From contig NC_019875.2 in assembly GCF_002234675.1 (NCBI RefSeq), positions 27,773,818 to 27,837,817 of the forward strand: 64,000 bases of DNA. Direction: 5' to 3'. Under the pieces are notes generated by a model that saw nothing but the letters and a program-made list of their open reading frames with translations, did no database searches and was not told the origin of the DNA. This document shows positions 14,405 to 26,400 of this stretch, in pieces (positions within the stretch are counted from its first letter, which is position 1; each line of letters starts with the position of its first letter). The translations under genes and the position numbers were made by a program. This DNA is from Oryzias latipes (lineage: Eukaryota > Chordata > Actinopteri > Beloniformes > Adrianichthyidae).

Positions 14405-17400
14405 TCATTTCTTCTCCTCAGCTCTCTGTCTGCGGATCAGATCGGAGTAAATACCTCCTTTGCTCAGCAGTTCCAGGTGTGTTCCGGCCTGAAAGAAAAT
14501 TAAAAAATAGTTTGTGGATAAGATGAAAAATTGAAGCTAAAAAGAAAATTTAACAGTGCTCAGCTGATTATCACAAAGGCCATGCATGTTACTGATGAAG
14601 CAACAGCAATACAAGGTGGAATTAAAATTGGCTGAACAGTCCAGTAAACCAATGCTAGTTGGATATTTTTTAATGTCTTATTCTAATAAGTTTTAAATTA
14701 CTCATAAATGTTATTTTATCTTAAATTTCACCTTTAACTAGAATAATCCTCAGGAACCTGATAAATAATAATAGTAGTTATACTTGCATTCAATGTAACA
14801 ATCCAACCTCAGTCTTGGGGAAGTTGCAGCTAAAAAACTGTCTGATGTGCAAACATTTTTGATAACTTTCATCAGTCTGTTCCTCAAAAACAAACCTCCT
14901 AAACCAGGGGTGGGCAATTATTTTAACTCACGGGCCACTTTGGTTTCTAAAATTCGATAGAAGGGCTGGACCACAAGCAGATGTGTGCAGTGAGAATGAT
15001 ATAACATGGAATGTAGATGAAAACTTTTGGATTGAAAATTATATTCTACAACAGAATATTCTAGAGTTATTAGTTTAAAACCTTTGTTCCTATTTTCTAT
15101 TTTTTATTGTGAAGCCCTTTGGTATCTTCAAGGAGTTGTAAAGTGCTGTGTGAATAAAGTTTCATTCATTTATGGCGCTTTTAATAAAATAAATAACACT
15201 ATTTATGAAATAAAACAATAACCAAATAACACTCTATGATTTTCAAAGACAAAAATTCAGGAAAAATATACTGATACATAAAAAAAACATTAAACAATAA
15301 ATAGTGGATCCTCTCCCGTCATAATCCTAATAAAGACTTTGAGCGCTGAGGCTCAGCAGTTTGCATAGCTGTTCTGTGTCCTGCACGTCTGTTTCTCATC
15401 CAGTAACAATGAAAAAAGCTAATGTCTCTGTCTTCTGCTGCAGCTACGCATATCTGTGTTACCTTTTCACCAGTACAGAGTTCCCTCGTTTATTGCAGGA
15501 GTTCTAAAAATAACAGTGATCGGTGAAATCCACGGAGTCTGATTACAGACGTTTATGGCATCAAAACTCCTCACTGCTAATTACACTTTTCTCACACAGA
15601 CATGAACATTTTCACCCTTGTCTTTTGTTTAAATTCTCAAACTTTCATAGAAATTAGGTCCAGGATCATAGAATGAAAACAAAGATGAGATCATCAAAGA
15701 TTTCTGATCTGAAGAGCTCCGCCTTTCTGTACAGGAGACTGAGGAGATTGAATGACAAGGTCTCCAGCCAATCAGGACACAGAACAGGGTGCACTGTTTA
15801 AAAAACGCAGCATGATCGCTCTAAAAAAAATGAGCTAAACCGGGAAAGATGAACTGCGACGTAGAAAGGGAAGACTGTCTTCTGTTCTGTTTGACAGAGA
15901 CTTTTAGAGGGTTTCAGATTGGAGCACAGACTGCAGAAGGGGGGACTAAAATGTCAGTTCTTGATCGTGTGGCCAGATTAAAAAAACAAAACAAAAAACA
16001 TGGGTCTCTGATATTGTTCAGTGGGCCGGACCAAACATTGAGGCGGGCCGGATCCAGCCCGCGGGCCGCGGTTTGCCCACCCCTGTCCTAAACTGTTGAT
16101 TTCTCAGATTAAGGGCACAGTGAATAAGTGTCTGATGTCTGAATTTCAGATGTGCCCTCCAATATACTTATACCTCCAAACAAACGCTCCCAAAATATAC
16201 AGTGCGACCTCTTGTGGCCCTGTCCAAGCAGAGCGTAGTGAAATACGTTTTTTTCAAATTTCCGACAACATTGAATTTGGATTTAGCCTTAATTGGCAAA
16301 GTTACTATGGCAACCATTTGCAGGATTCAAATTAGAATACATTTCCCTTCTGGTCTGATGTATTTGGATTTTGGAGTCTTTGTTTTTGTTCAGAGGAATG
16401 CAATTCTTAAAATGATCTAAAATATGTCATTCTGAGTTCTTGAGTCATAAAGATGCTGCATAGCAACAACAGCAACTTAGACGAGCCTTTGAAGTCCAGC
16501 TGCTCTGATGAACAGAAGCCCACAATAAAAGGAACCTTAATCCGAAAAGACTTACTCTAAGTCTTAGAGTCTATGCACTGCTGTAGTAGACAGAAGGCTA
16601 ATTTACTTATTTGGCATAATTATCCCTCACCTCCACAATGCGTCCATTACTCATAACACAGATAAGGTCAGCCCGCTGGATTGTGCTCAGTCTGTGGGCA
16701 ATAATTAGCACGGTGCGACCTCTTGTGGCCCTGTCCAGAGCCTCCTGCACCACTCTCTCTGACTCTGCATCCAGAGCGCTGGTGGCTTCATCCAGTACCA
16801 GGATGCTGGGGTTTTTGATCAACGCGCGGGCGATGGCGATGCGTTGTTTCTGCCCACCCGATAGCGTAGCGCCTCTCTCACCTGACGACAGAAACCCGGA
16901 GCTTAGACTTGACAGTGATCGCATAAGCGTGTGAGATTGATTCCCATCACGTACCAACCAGGGTGTTGAAGCCTTCTGGGAAACTTGTAATGAAGCCGTA
17001 TGCGTTGGCTTGCTTTGATGCTTCAATGACTTCAGCATCGGTGGCTTCTGGCTTCCCGAAACGAATGTTTTCCATGATGGACGATCCAAACAAAACTGGT
17101 TCCTACGGGAAAAAAGTGCAGTGAATAAAGAAAATGGGAAACCAATCAACTTAAAAACATTTGTTATGAAAAAAAGTGGGTGCCAGCATTTACCTGATTG
17201 ATAAATCCAATGACTTGCCCTCTGAGCCAAGACAGGTCGAGAGTTCGAATATCGAGGCCATCCAGCATGATTACACCACTGGATGGGTCATAAAAGCGCT
17301 CCAGCAGGGCTGCTACTGTAGACTTTCCTAAAAAACATGATATTTTTAAGGTTAATTGCTTCTATGTTTATATGTCAGACATTAAAAATTCTAATAATAA

Positions 17401-20400
17401 AAATTCACCTCCTCCAGATTCTCCAACGATAGCGATGGTCTTAGATGGTGGCAGCATCAGGTTAAACTTCTTTAAGACTTCATGTCCAGGTCTTGTTGGA
17501 TAACTTTCAATACACACACAACAGGTAAACATTTCATATAAGTTAATGCATTTAAATATCTTGATTCCATTATCTAAGATGATTCTAACCTGAATGAAAT
17601 GTTCATAAAGTCCACCCTTCCCATCAGAGAATGATGTGGGATGCGTCCTCCCCCACAGAGGGGGATGGAGGGCTGCAGAGAAAGGTATTCAAATACCCGG
17701 GCCCCAGAGCTTATTCCTCTCACCATCTGCAATTAATAAGAAAATTATAATAATAAATATTGGTTTTTATTAAAGTCTACATGGGATGAACTACTACTCA
17801 CCTGTCCAAAAAGGATGGAGATGCTTGCCAAAGACCTGTGCAGAAAGAGAATGCATGCAATAGTGAAAACACTTTCTTTACCAAACTAAACACCCACTGC
17901 AATCATCTTTTGATCTATCTTCAAAGTGTTCCCAGTGGCTTTTTAGTTGTGATTGTGCTGTTTTTAGCCAAAATCGTCTTCTTTTCCTTTCAGCTTCTCC
18001 CTTCAGGAGTTGCCAGAGCGAATCAGCTTCCTCCATCTAACCCTTTCCTCTGCATGCTCTCCTCTAAAACCAGCTACCGTCATGTCTTTGTTCACTCACT
18101 CACTTATCTTTATCCTAGAAACGTCTAACATGTACTCTTTCCTGATCCTATCCGTCCCGGTCGCTCCCAAAGGGAGCCCTTAGCATCTCCATCTCCAAGT
18201 GTCGTTTTCTAGGACATAGTTTCTGCAGAGCAGCAGTAGTTGATTAGAAATTCACAATTTGAATAAAGAAATACTCAGGAATGATATTTCTTGCTTAATT
18301 CTCTTTATCTGTGTCCTCTATCATCAGAAAAATGCCACAAGAACATGTAGAAAAAAAAACATTACCAAGGATTTCATAATTCGATTTTTGTGTTACCTCT
18401 GAACTGTCTGAGATGCAACCAAGAAGGACATCAGGTCTCCAGGAGACAGTTCGTTGTTAGAAATTAAAGTCCCTCCAGCAAAAATAGTTCCAAGGACAAT
18501 GCCTGTATCCGCGGCACAAAAAGCGTCAGCATCACAGGGATTCTTCTTCATCATCTTTTAGCAGCAAACTCACAGTTTAGAGCCACGTTGGACAGTCCTT
18601 GGAAGATGGCGATACCGTTTCCAAGATTTTCATTCATTTCACAGGATTTGTCAACTTCGTATGCGTATAATCTGAGGAAACAAACATGGATATTCCAACG
18701 TAAAATCTACCATGAGTGCAAAACTTTGACACTAAAATGCAGCTGCCTTACTGGAGCTCCCGTTCCTCCATTGCAAAAGCTTTCACAGTCCGAACATTAC
18801 CCAGTGCCTCATCTGCTACTCCTGTTGCTTTGGCCACCTACATTTTCAACATTAAACACCTTGATCATTTTACCAAGCTAATATTGAGGATCATAACACA
18901 AGCATTTGATTCTTTAGATTTATGATCATGTAATCTATTAGGACAATGGAATAAATTCCTACCTGCTCTTGAGCCAAACGTGAAAGTTTGCGCAGGAATG
19001 AGCCGATGAGAGCTCCTGCTCCCACGAGGCACGGGAGCACGACCACCGTCAGGCCGGTGAGTTTGGGGGAAATGACATAAAGAGACACAAAACATCCAAC
19101 TGTCTGTGTGACGCTCCGCAGACCCTGAAAATATGCAAAGAAGATCCGATTTTAAACAGAAAAACAAAGTCGCCAAACCAGGCTTGAGACCATAGCTAAG
19201 AAAAAATATAGAAATATGATTGTTGATCAAAATGTACATTTACAAAACATAAAGAAACTGTAATGTATATCTGCAAATACTGTGGGAGTGCACTTGGGTT
19301 GGTGGGGAAAAAAAAGATTTAAATGGAACCAAATGAGTGTTCATACATGACAGACGTGTGTTTAACGTTTCCATGTGTGCTTGTTTTTATGGCTGTGACC
19401 AAATGGGAGGGCTGTGTTCTTCTTGGGCTGCATTTGTTGGCTGCTGAGGTCACAGCGCCGCGACAAGTGCTGTCCAAATTCAACGACACCGTCAAATGCG
19501 GCCAACGAATACGGCCTTCTTTTTCCCGACTTCAAGGATTGGTCTGGTGTGTCCTGTACTGTGCTGTACATATCCCAAGATGCATTGCAGCCAAACACAG
19601 CGATTTTCTGACAACAATGCAGACTGTGAAGCGGGACCCGAAGTTGGAAATACTTACACCTTTTTTATGTAAATTAAATTAAGGCTGGACTCGTCCATTA
19701 AGATCCGGCCTACCCGCTCGACAAAAGACGAGGCCAACGACGACCAGAAAGGCCGTGGCCTTAGGAGGACGCAGTCCTTGAATTTGGACACACCTATATA
19801 TTTATCTATAGGTGGAGTTATCTGAACCTAAAACTGTTCCTCATTAGAGAGGGAACAGGGTTATAATAGATGGTGGGTGCACAGGCAAACATGGGGTGAG
19901 AATTTACAAGGATTTTACTTCTTTTCACTCCCTTTCAGATATTTCTTGTTTATTTATCTATTTATTTTTATCCTGTCCTATTTTTCCTTCAAGGCATATG
20001 TCCGAAATAAAAGATTATCATATCATACCTGAGAAATGACCAGTTTAAAGGATGACTTAAACTCCTGGATGTCAGCTGTCAATCGATTTACCAGCTGACC
20101 GGTTTTATTGGCATCAAAAAAGGCGACGTCTTGCCTGATGAAAGAAAGTATGAACAAAGAATATTGATATAAAGAAAAATGGATTCAACGTGAAACCATC
20201 TTTTGAATATAAATAAAGTGTCTTCCAAGTCAACATTGCTGCGTATTTACCTGAGTAAAGATGCAAACAGAGTCTTCCTCATGTCTGCTGCCACTCTCTC
20301 CCCGACCCTTGAAAGCAGGATTATGTAGCCACTTGTTAGCAAGCCCTGCATAAGGAAGACGGGGAATGGACTCAGCATTAAACCATTAGACTACTACGTT

Positions 20401-22572
20401 TTTGCATGCACTTGCCGAGACAAATTAAAGAAAAACTAAAACTGTTTTTAAAGACTAAGTTGATCCAGAACACTTTTTTTTTCCAGTTAATAGTACATTA
20501 AGCATAGTTTTTTGTACAGTTAAGTTTCTTATTATTAGACGATCTATTACCTGTTTTAATTAAAACAATACACAGATGTGCAAATATCATTCCTTAGAAT
20601 GCATTTCAAATGTTTTACTCTCATGTCTTGTATGTTGCCTTAAACTTCCTTACTTTTTTAAATGCCTAATTTCCAAATCCTGTCCTATGAAAACAGTTTT
20701 AGAATTACTAAAAAATAATTAGGATTACCTAGGTACTTACTTGGATACCATACATTCCAAGTAATTTCAGGGCAGGCCCTCTCATTTCCCCTATATAATT
20801 GCCTGTATTGTCCCTGAGGTGGCGTGCAACCACATTGACCAGATGCCCAAGCATCAGCGGGATTTGAATGTTCAAAATGGCTGCACCGAAGGCGAGCTGA
20901 AACGAGAGACATCGTCATTTCAATTCCAGTGTATTACTGTTGTATAATGAAACTGGTAAAACTCACCACAACTGCACAGGTGAGCGCAAACAGTTGAGGT
21001 TTGACAAACTCCCACAGGATGTGCCATTTGAACTCAGGCAGTGAGTCTTTGGTCACCACTTCTATTGGAGTGTTGTTGTTCACATCTTCCTGACAGTGAG
21101 CTACGTGGCAAAATAAGCGTGATGAGACAGTTAAAAAAGCTGGTCCGAGGAGGAATTTCAAACCCCGGGGTGTGATGGCGCCCTTTGGAGAGCGTCGTAT
21201 GCTCCTCTGAGTTAGACTCCAAAAGCGACTGACGGCGCTCCCCAGCTGCTGTGAGGAGCTCCGTGCACAAGTCACTGAAGAAATCCGCCTGGACAACAGG
21301 AATAAACAGGAAAACTGACATAAGAAGAGCAGAACCTAAAAGGTTAAAACAAGTTAATGAACTGGGAAATTTGTAAAAACAATAAAACAAAGCATTGTTT
21401 TACTAAAAAACTCTGAGATTTTTAGTGAGTCTCTGAGAAAATTCAGTGGTTAAAGCATCACAGTGTCACCAGAAATCCAAATATCCAAACATAAAATTGA
21501 AAAGTGACGAGCAAATTAAAGCCTACAATTGATGAATGTAAAAAAAGTTAAAGCAGTCAAAATTTCAGTCAGTATTTTAAATTATTATCAAACTTCAAAG
21601 GAAACAAAACTATGTCCCCTTTTTTAAATTTCATTTTCCTTGAGTTCTTAATGTTGACAAAAGGAAACAACAAAAACAGTGACTGCCAGTCAAAACGACA
21701 AAACCTGCAACTGACTTTTGTGTGTGACAATAGCAATGTAATGCATCAATAGTAACACTGTGCTGGGATTGTGATGTCTCAATTATCCAGGTGATATGGG
21801 ACTGGAAAGGGTTTCCATAGTGTCTCGTGTTTTTTACCATTTGTTCATTTATCCAAGTGAAAACTATGTCAAGTTGATTTTTCGTTTCTTAACTGACAGA
21901 AGTTTTGTATATGTTTAGACTTAAAGTTGATTTGATAAAAAGAATAAAAAACACTGAGGTGTCTTTTCATTGTTCTGCATGTCTTGTGTTTTTTTTTTTT
22001 TTTTTTTTTTTTTATGGTGTCGACATTTAAACTTAGTCTGTAAAAAATAAAACGTTATTCTATAGGACCAATCAGAGGAGCCATAGGCTGAAGGTTGGTT
22101 ATTGCCTTGAACTCTGAGTTCCCACAGAGCTCAAGTAAAGGTCATTTTATGCCTAAATGATTACTATTTTTCTGGGAAAACTTCATGAAAAAAGAGATTA
22201 AAAAAAACTTAAATTTAGGATAATATTGGTTTTCTCTATTTGCACTCCTACTTTTAAATAAAGACAAGGTGAAGGTCGTTTCTACATGAACGTTACCGTA
22301 ATCGTAGTTCATTGGATGGATGAATGTTTTCTAATCTTCTTTTCTTGTGATTATTTTTTAGGTCTGAGTAAAAACAAAGTAATAAAGTGTTGTTCTGTCC
22401 CAAATGTGCAGCTTTAACAACAGACCCAGATCTGCTGTCGTGATCCGGAGCAGCCACCGCTAACCTACCGTGACAGCTTCCACTGGACTCCTGCTTTATA
22501 CGGCACAGAAAAGACCTGTGACCGCAATGGTGAACATATCCCAGGTCTACTACAGCAAATGAGTTGCATCAT
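14405..22572 (-). CDS. abcb8: ABCB8, mitochondrial half-ABC transporter, complete
   Basis: Inner-mitochondrial-membrane ABC half transporter, linked to mitochondrial K-ATP activity and iron export. Sixteen minus-strand exons: 22469-22572, 20967-21288, 20741-20896, 20251-20345, 20029-20134, 18963-19124, 18752-18837, 18574-18671, 18397-18502, 17802-17835, 17590-17726, 17409-17503, 17194-17327, 16955-17102, 16631-16881 and 14405-14488. Every phase closes, giving 705 aa. The N-terminus is Arg/Ser-rich without acids, as in a mitochondrial presequence. The transmembrane half includes [14 protein letters not shown] and [15 protein letters not shown]. The nucleotide-binding domain shows Walker A GESGGGKST, signature LSGGQKQR, Walker [13 protein letters not shown] and the H-loop AHRLST. 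The tail [11 protein letters not shown] and the genomic position match ABCB8 rather than ABCB10. The start at 22572 is the first of two adjacent ATGs; exon 1 is the least certain exon. Confidence 0.95.
14905..16085. mobile_element. Non-autonomous hAT element in the last abcb8 intron
   Basis: Ends CAGGGGTGGGCAA and TTGCCCACCCCTG are inverted repeats. They are flanked by a perfect 8-bp duplication TCCTAAAC at 14897-14904 and 16086-16093, the hAT signature. The element is 1,181 bp with no transposase. Inside (15480-15690) is a segment related to the fold-back element at 29236-30240. Confidence 0.95.
17978..18200 (-). mobile_element. LINE 3'-end fragment in abcb8 intron
   Basis: Diverged and internally deleted copy of the element at 62823-64000. 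Shared stretches in the same order include a CTTC(A/T)-rich start, CAGnnGT(T/C)GCCA(C/G)AGCGAATCA, then (T/C)CCTGATCCTATC...CGCTCC and CATCTCCATCTCC. It contains no open reverse transcriptase frame. Confidence 0.75.
19270..20000. other. Unassigned insert in abcb8 intron
   Basis: Sequence of different texture from the surrounding intron, with a GC-richer core at 19420-19600 and an A/T-rich end. It has no terminal inverted repeats or duplication that I can define. The open frame 19323-19682 has no recognisable domain. Possibly an old transposon. Confidence 0.3.
21989..22013. repeat. Poly(T) tract
   Basis: Homopolymer run of over 20 T in abcb8 intron 1. Confidence 0.9.
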
Positions 22573-23407
22573 GTTTGAAGCGTGTTTGATCAAAGACAGA
22601 TGATTGCTTTGAAAAGCTGTTAGGTTTAACAGTAATCCGGCAAGACCCTGTAGGCAGCCATATTGACACTCAGCATGTGAGTATTTGTGGAATTAGAAAA
22701 AAAAATCTTGTGAATTTATTTATATTTTATTTTTTGACTAAGGTGGATTGTGGTTTTATTTTTTAATTTTCAAAGGAAAAAGCAAAATAAATAAATAAAT
22801 AAATTGTTTTAAACTACAAACGGAAATGGCGTAGGCTAAACGGAAGTGACGACAATTCTGTTTTTGTTGACATTTATTTGAGAAAGACAAAAACAGCGGG
22901 CACTCTTGTAGGCTGTTGAATAATTTTTTTGAGATGTCAGTGAACATATCTCAAGATATCTCAACTCGGTTTATTTAATCCTCAGCCTAGTTCGGTGATA
23001 AATAAGCGGGAACAGGGGGTGGAATTAAAGCGACCGGGAATGGACTCGGGAACAAAACAAACTGTGTCACCCGGACCACACTAGGGCTGAATCATTCACA
23101 TGCTACCTGGCTACGTCTTTTGTCCCTTTTCACGTCTAACTCAAAGTCAATTAATAATTTAGTCGTTTTTGCTGCTTTTTTTGTGTTAACTCGACTCGGT
23201 ATTATCCATGTCATTGCTGCGAGGGGTTACACAGTTTGTTTGTGCGACAAGCGAGTTAGCAAGCTAACGTTACAGTAGCTGTCCTTTGAACAGCTTTACC
23301 GGTTTCACGGCGGCTACATAATGGAACCGAGGTCCTGAGCCTGAGACCACTTTGTTTGTAAAAGCTTTAGCTCATCAATTTGGACCGACTGGAGAATGTG
23401 AAGCACC
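22573..23407. promoter_or_regulatory. Bidirectional promoter interval abcb8/atg9b
   Basis: 835 bp separate the start codons of divergent abcb8 (minus) and atg9b (plus). Human ATG9B and ABCB8 are also head-to-head (from memory). No TATA box is evident near either start. The short open frame at 22756-22947 is not supported as a gene. The 5' UTR limits of either gene cannot be set from sequence alone. Confidence 0.6.
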
Positions 23408-26400
23408 ATGGCCCATTTTGAAACCTACCAAGAATATCACAGGATCGAAGACTTCGAGGAAGATTCCCCGGCTGGAGAAGAAGATTTATTAGTTCACGTC
23501 CCTGAAAGTCTAAAAGGTAAACAAACCTCTAACATTACTGCTTGTTCGGTACAAAAATAGATTCAACTTAAGGTTGGTAAAAGCCCTGGAAGTGAAACCA
23601 GATCAAAAGCGCGATTTTTAGAGATAATTTGTATTAAAGCTATCCTTTTTATTAAAGATGCTGTTTCTGTGTTTTGTTTTTCTGACAGACTCATGGCACC
23701 ATATCAAGAACCTGGATAACTTCTTCACAAGGATATCCTTTCAAAATGTCTTGTTGCTATAAACTAGAGCAAGTCAGCGGTTAAAAATATGACATTTCAC
23801 AATGTTTACCAGGAGTTTGTTACGAAACAACTTGCCTCAGGGTACCGATCTGAAAATTCTTTTTGCAACCAGTCCTACCAGGACTGTGATTCCTTGACAG
23901 GGAATTAGAAAAGGTCAACCACAGAACAAGCTCATAAAAGTGTTTTTTATGCTTTGGTGTGTTTTTTCCTCTGCCTGATTGATTTTTTTATCTTGTTTTT
24001 TTTTTATGCTTTTATGACACACTCTAATGAAAATTATGTTTTTTCTGATGATGGTGGACATATATAAAGAAAATCAGGTTTTAAATTGTATTTCTGTATT
24101 CAAATCTTCTGAATCAGGAGCAGATGCAAAGCACCATTTTTAAAAAAAAACCAAAAGGTCGTATATGTTTTTATAGAAAATATGCTGGGCAGACCACAAG
24201 TTCTCTGCTCCGCTCCATTCTGATGGATCCACTCGCAGAGAAACAAATCCACGAACGCCTTTGTTTTCCTCGTTGGCGCTGGCATCTGGCTCAAAACTGT
24301 ACAGCTGGATAGCTCCAACATTGCTCACAGTTTTTTGCTTCACCTGTAATGTTAGGTTGAAGGAGAGGGTGTAAACAGATGCCAGGTGAATTTCTAACTC
24401 CTGCCGCTCTGCAGAAACTATGTCCTAGAAAATGACAGGTTGTTGGTTTTGGCTAAAATCTAAATAATTATAATTAAAAGACCACTGGGAACATTTTGAA
24501 AATGGATTAATAGATGATCGAGGTGGGTCTTTAACAACCGGACACTGAGCAAAGAAGATTTGGTAGTAAGCCAAACTGTAATGTATTTGGCATTGTAAGC
24601 AAAGTTGGTGTTTCATATGTGTGTGTCTATTGTTTTACTTTCCTTAACCACCTTGTCCACATTTATCATTTTCATCAAAAGAATGGATTTGCTTGTATGA
24701 TGTTATCAGAGTTTTTTGAACTCATGTAAGTATTTGTTTATTTGGAATCCTTCAGGTTGCATCGTTAGATACAGAGACAAACGTACTAAGGCTTTTTATA
24801 TATTTATGCTAATATCTCAGTGACCTCCAGCAAAAGCAATCCTTAAAATTATTACAGAAAATCATCTATTTCCAATCATAAAAAAATTCAGAATGTGCCC
24901 TTTTGATGTACTTTAAAGTGTTATTAATGCTTCTTTGTGATCATTTGCTCACTGACCAGCTTTGGTTTCAGTTGAGGTGTTTTTCATCTTTTGACCTGAG
25001 TTTGGTAATATTATCAGACCCGGATGATATCTCTGGAGAAGTTATGTCTTGACCATTCGAATTCAATATGTGCCAATTACAGCAAAATTAATAATTCCAC
25101 TCTCTGAAATCAAAAAGAGAAACGTTTTTTGGGGGCGGAACAGTAAATTCTGCAACTAACTCCTTTTAAAAACCTGTCAAGAATAGCCAGACGTCATTTA
25201 ACCCTCCTCCTTTGTAGGTTGTGCATGCTTTCCTAAATCTGATCTCGTCTCTCTGAGTTCTGTCCCGCCTGTCCAATTAGCCGTTAAGCCTGGCCTCTGC
25301 AGTTCCTGGTTTCTTTGGCTCGGTTTGACCCGCACACTGCAGATGACTTGACAATGTCAGCAGAAACAAGCCAGATGACATTTCACTGTAAAAGTTTTTA
25401 ATATGCCTGTGGATATAAAACAAGAAACCAGTTGGGGGCTCTGATGGCAGCTGGTGCGGTGATACTTTTGCTGTTTGCAGACCATTGTTGGGGGGAGTGC
25501 AGTGACTTTGTGATGTCCTTCTATCAACTGTTAATTCATTTGTTTGTTTGTTTTAAACAATCTTTTCCTTACAGTCAGTTTCTGTTTGTTGTGACGTTCA
25601 CCACCTTCCTGGTCAACTGCGTGGAATACGACATCCTTTTTGCCAACCGAGCGGTCAACCACACCGGGCCGGGCCACAGCCCTTTGGATCGGAACAAAGT
25701 CACGCTTCCAGATGCCATTCTACCCAGCCAGCAGTGCACTCAAAGGTATGGAATTCTGTATGCTGCACACTAACCCGGTTGTTTGGTATTGTTGTCATGG
25801 TGACTAATTACAATTCATTACTGATTTGTAGCCAATTTATCTGAAACACATCTTCATTTTTCTGTATAAATATTATATAACAAATCTTACGAATAGTAAA
25901 ACTGTAACGAATTTCCTTGCAAAACAAACAAAATGGGTGAAAAAATGGTTTTAAAAATTAGATATTTTCCTAAAAACAACAAGACCCACATTCAACATGT
26001 TGACCTCATTTTAATTTGTATTTGTTTGTGTTTCAATTAATTTTTCTTGCGGAGGGTATTCATTTAACATTAATAATATATGTAGAAATGTAAAGTATTA
26101 GAATATTGATTTCAGATGCAGCAATATCGATTGTGGTTTAACATTAGACCTGCAGTTTAGCTCAGGCGGTAGAGCAGGTCGTCCAATATATTCTACTAAA
26201 ATATATATTATTATTAATATTATTATTATTAGGGGTCTCTTTCTTTTTGTGAAATGTTATATTTAAGTTTTGACTCAAAAACCTCCTAAAGCTCTCAGCC
26301 CAGCGCTGGAAGGCCCTTAGAGAACAGGGCAATGTAACCGATAGCTCTGGTGTTGTGCTACAGGACATGATGGTGACATACTTAGTAGCTCATGACACCT

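Noticed and set aside
21034-21390. 118-codon minus-strand frame and a possible ABCB8 start near 21296
   Set aside because: One is out of frame with ABCB8. The other would begin at a TTG in the acceptor region. Joining exon 22469-22572 gives an ATG start and exact phase.
26150-26186. tRNA gene
   Set aside because: Only the D-arm-like 5' part is present; no B box, anticodon arm or acceptor pairing.
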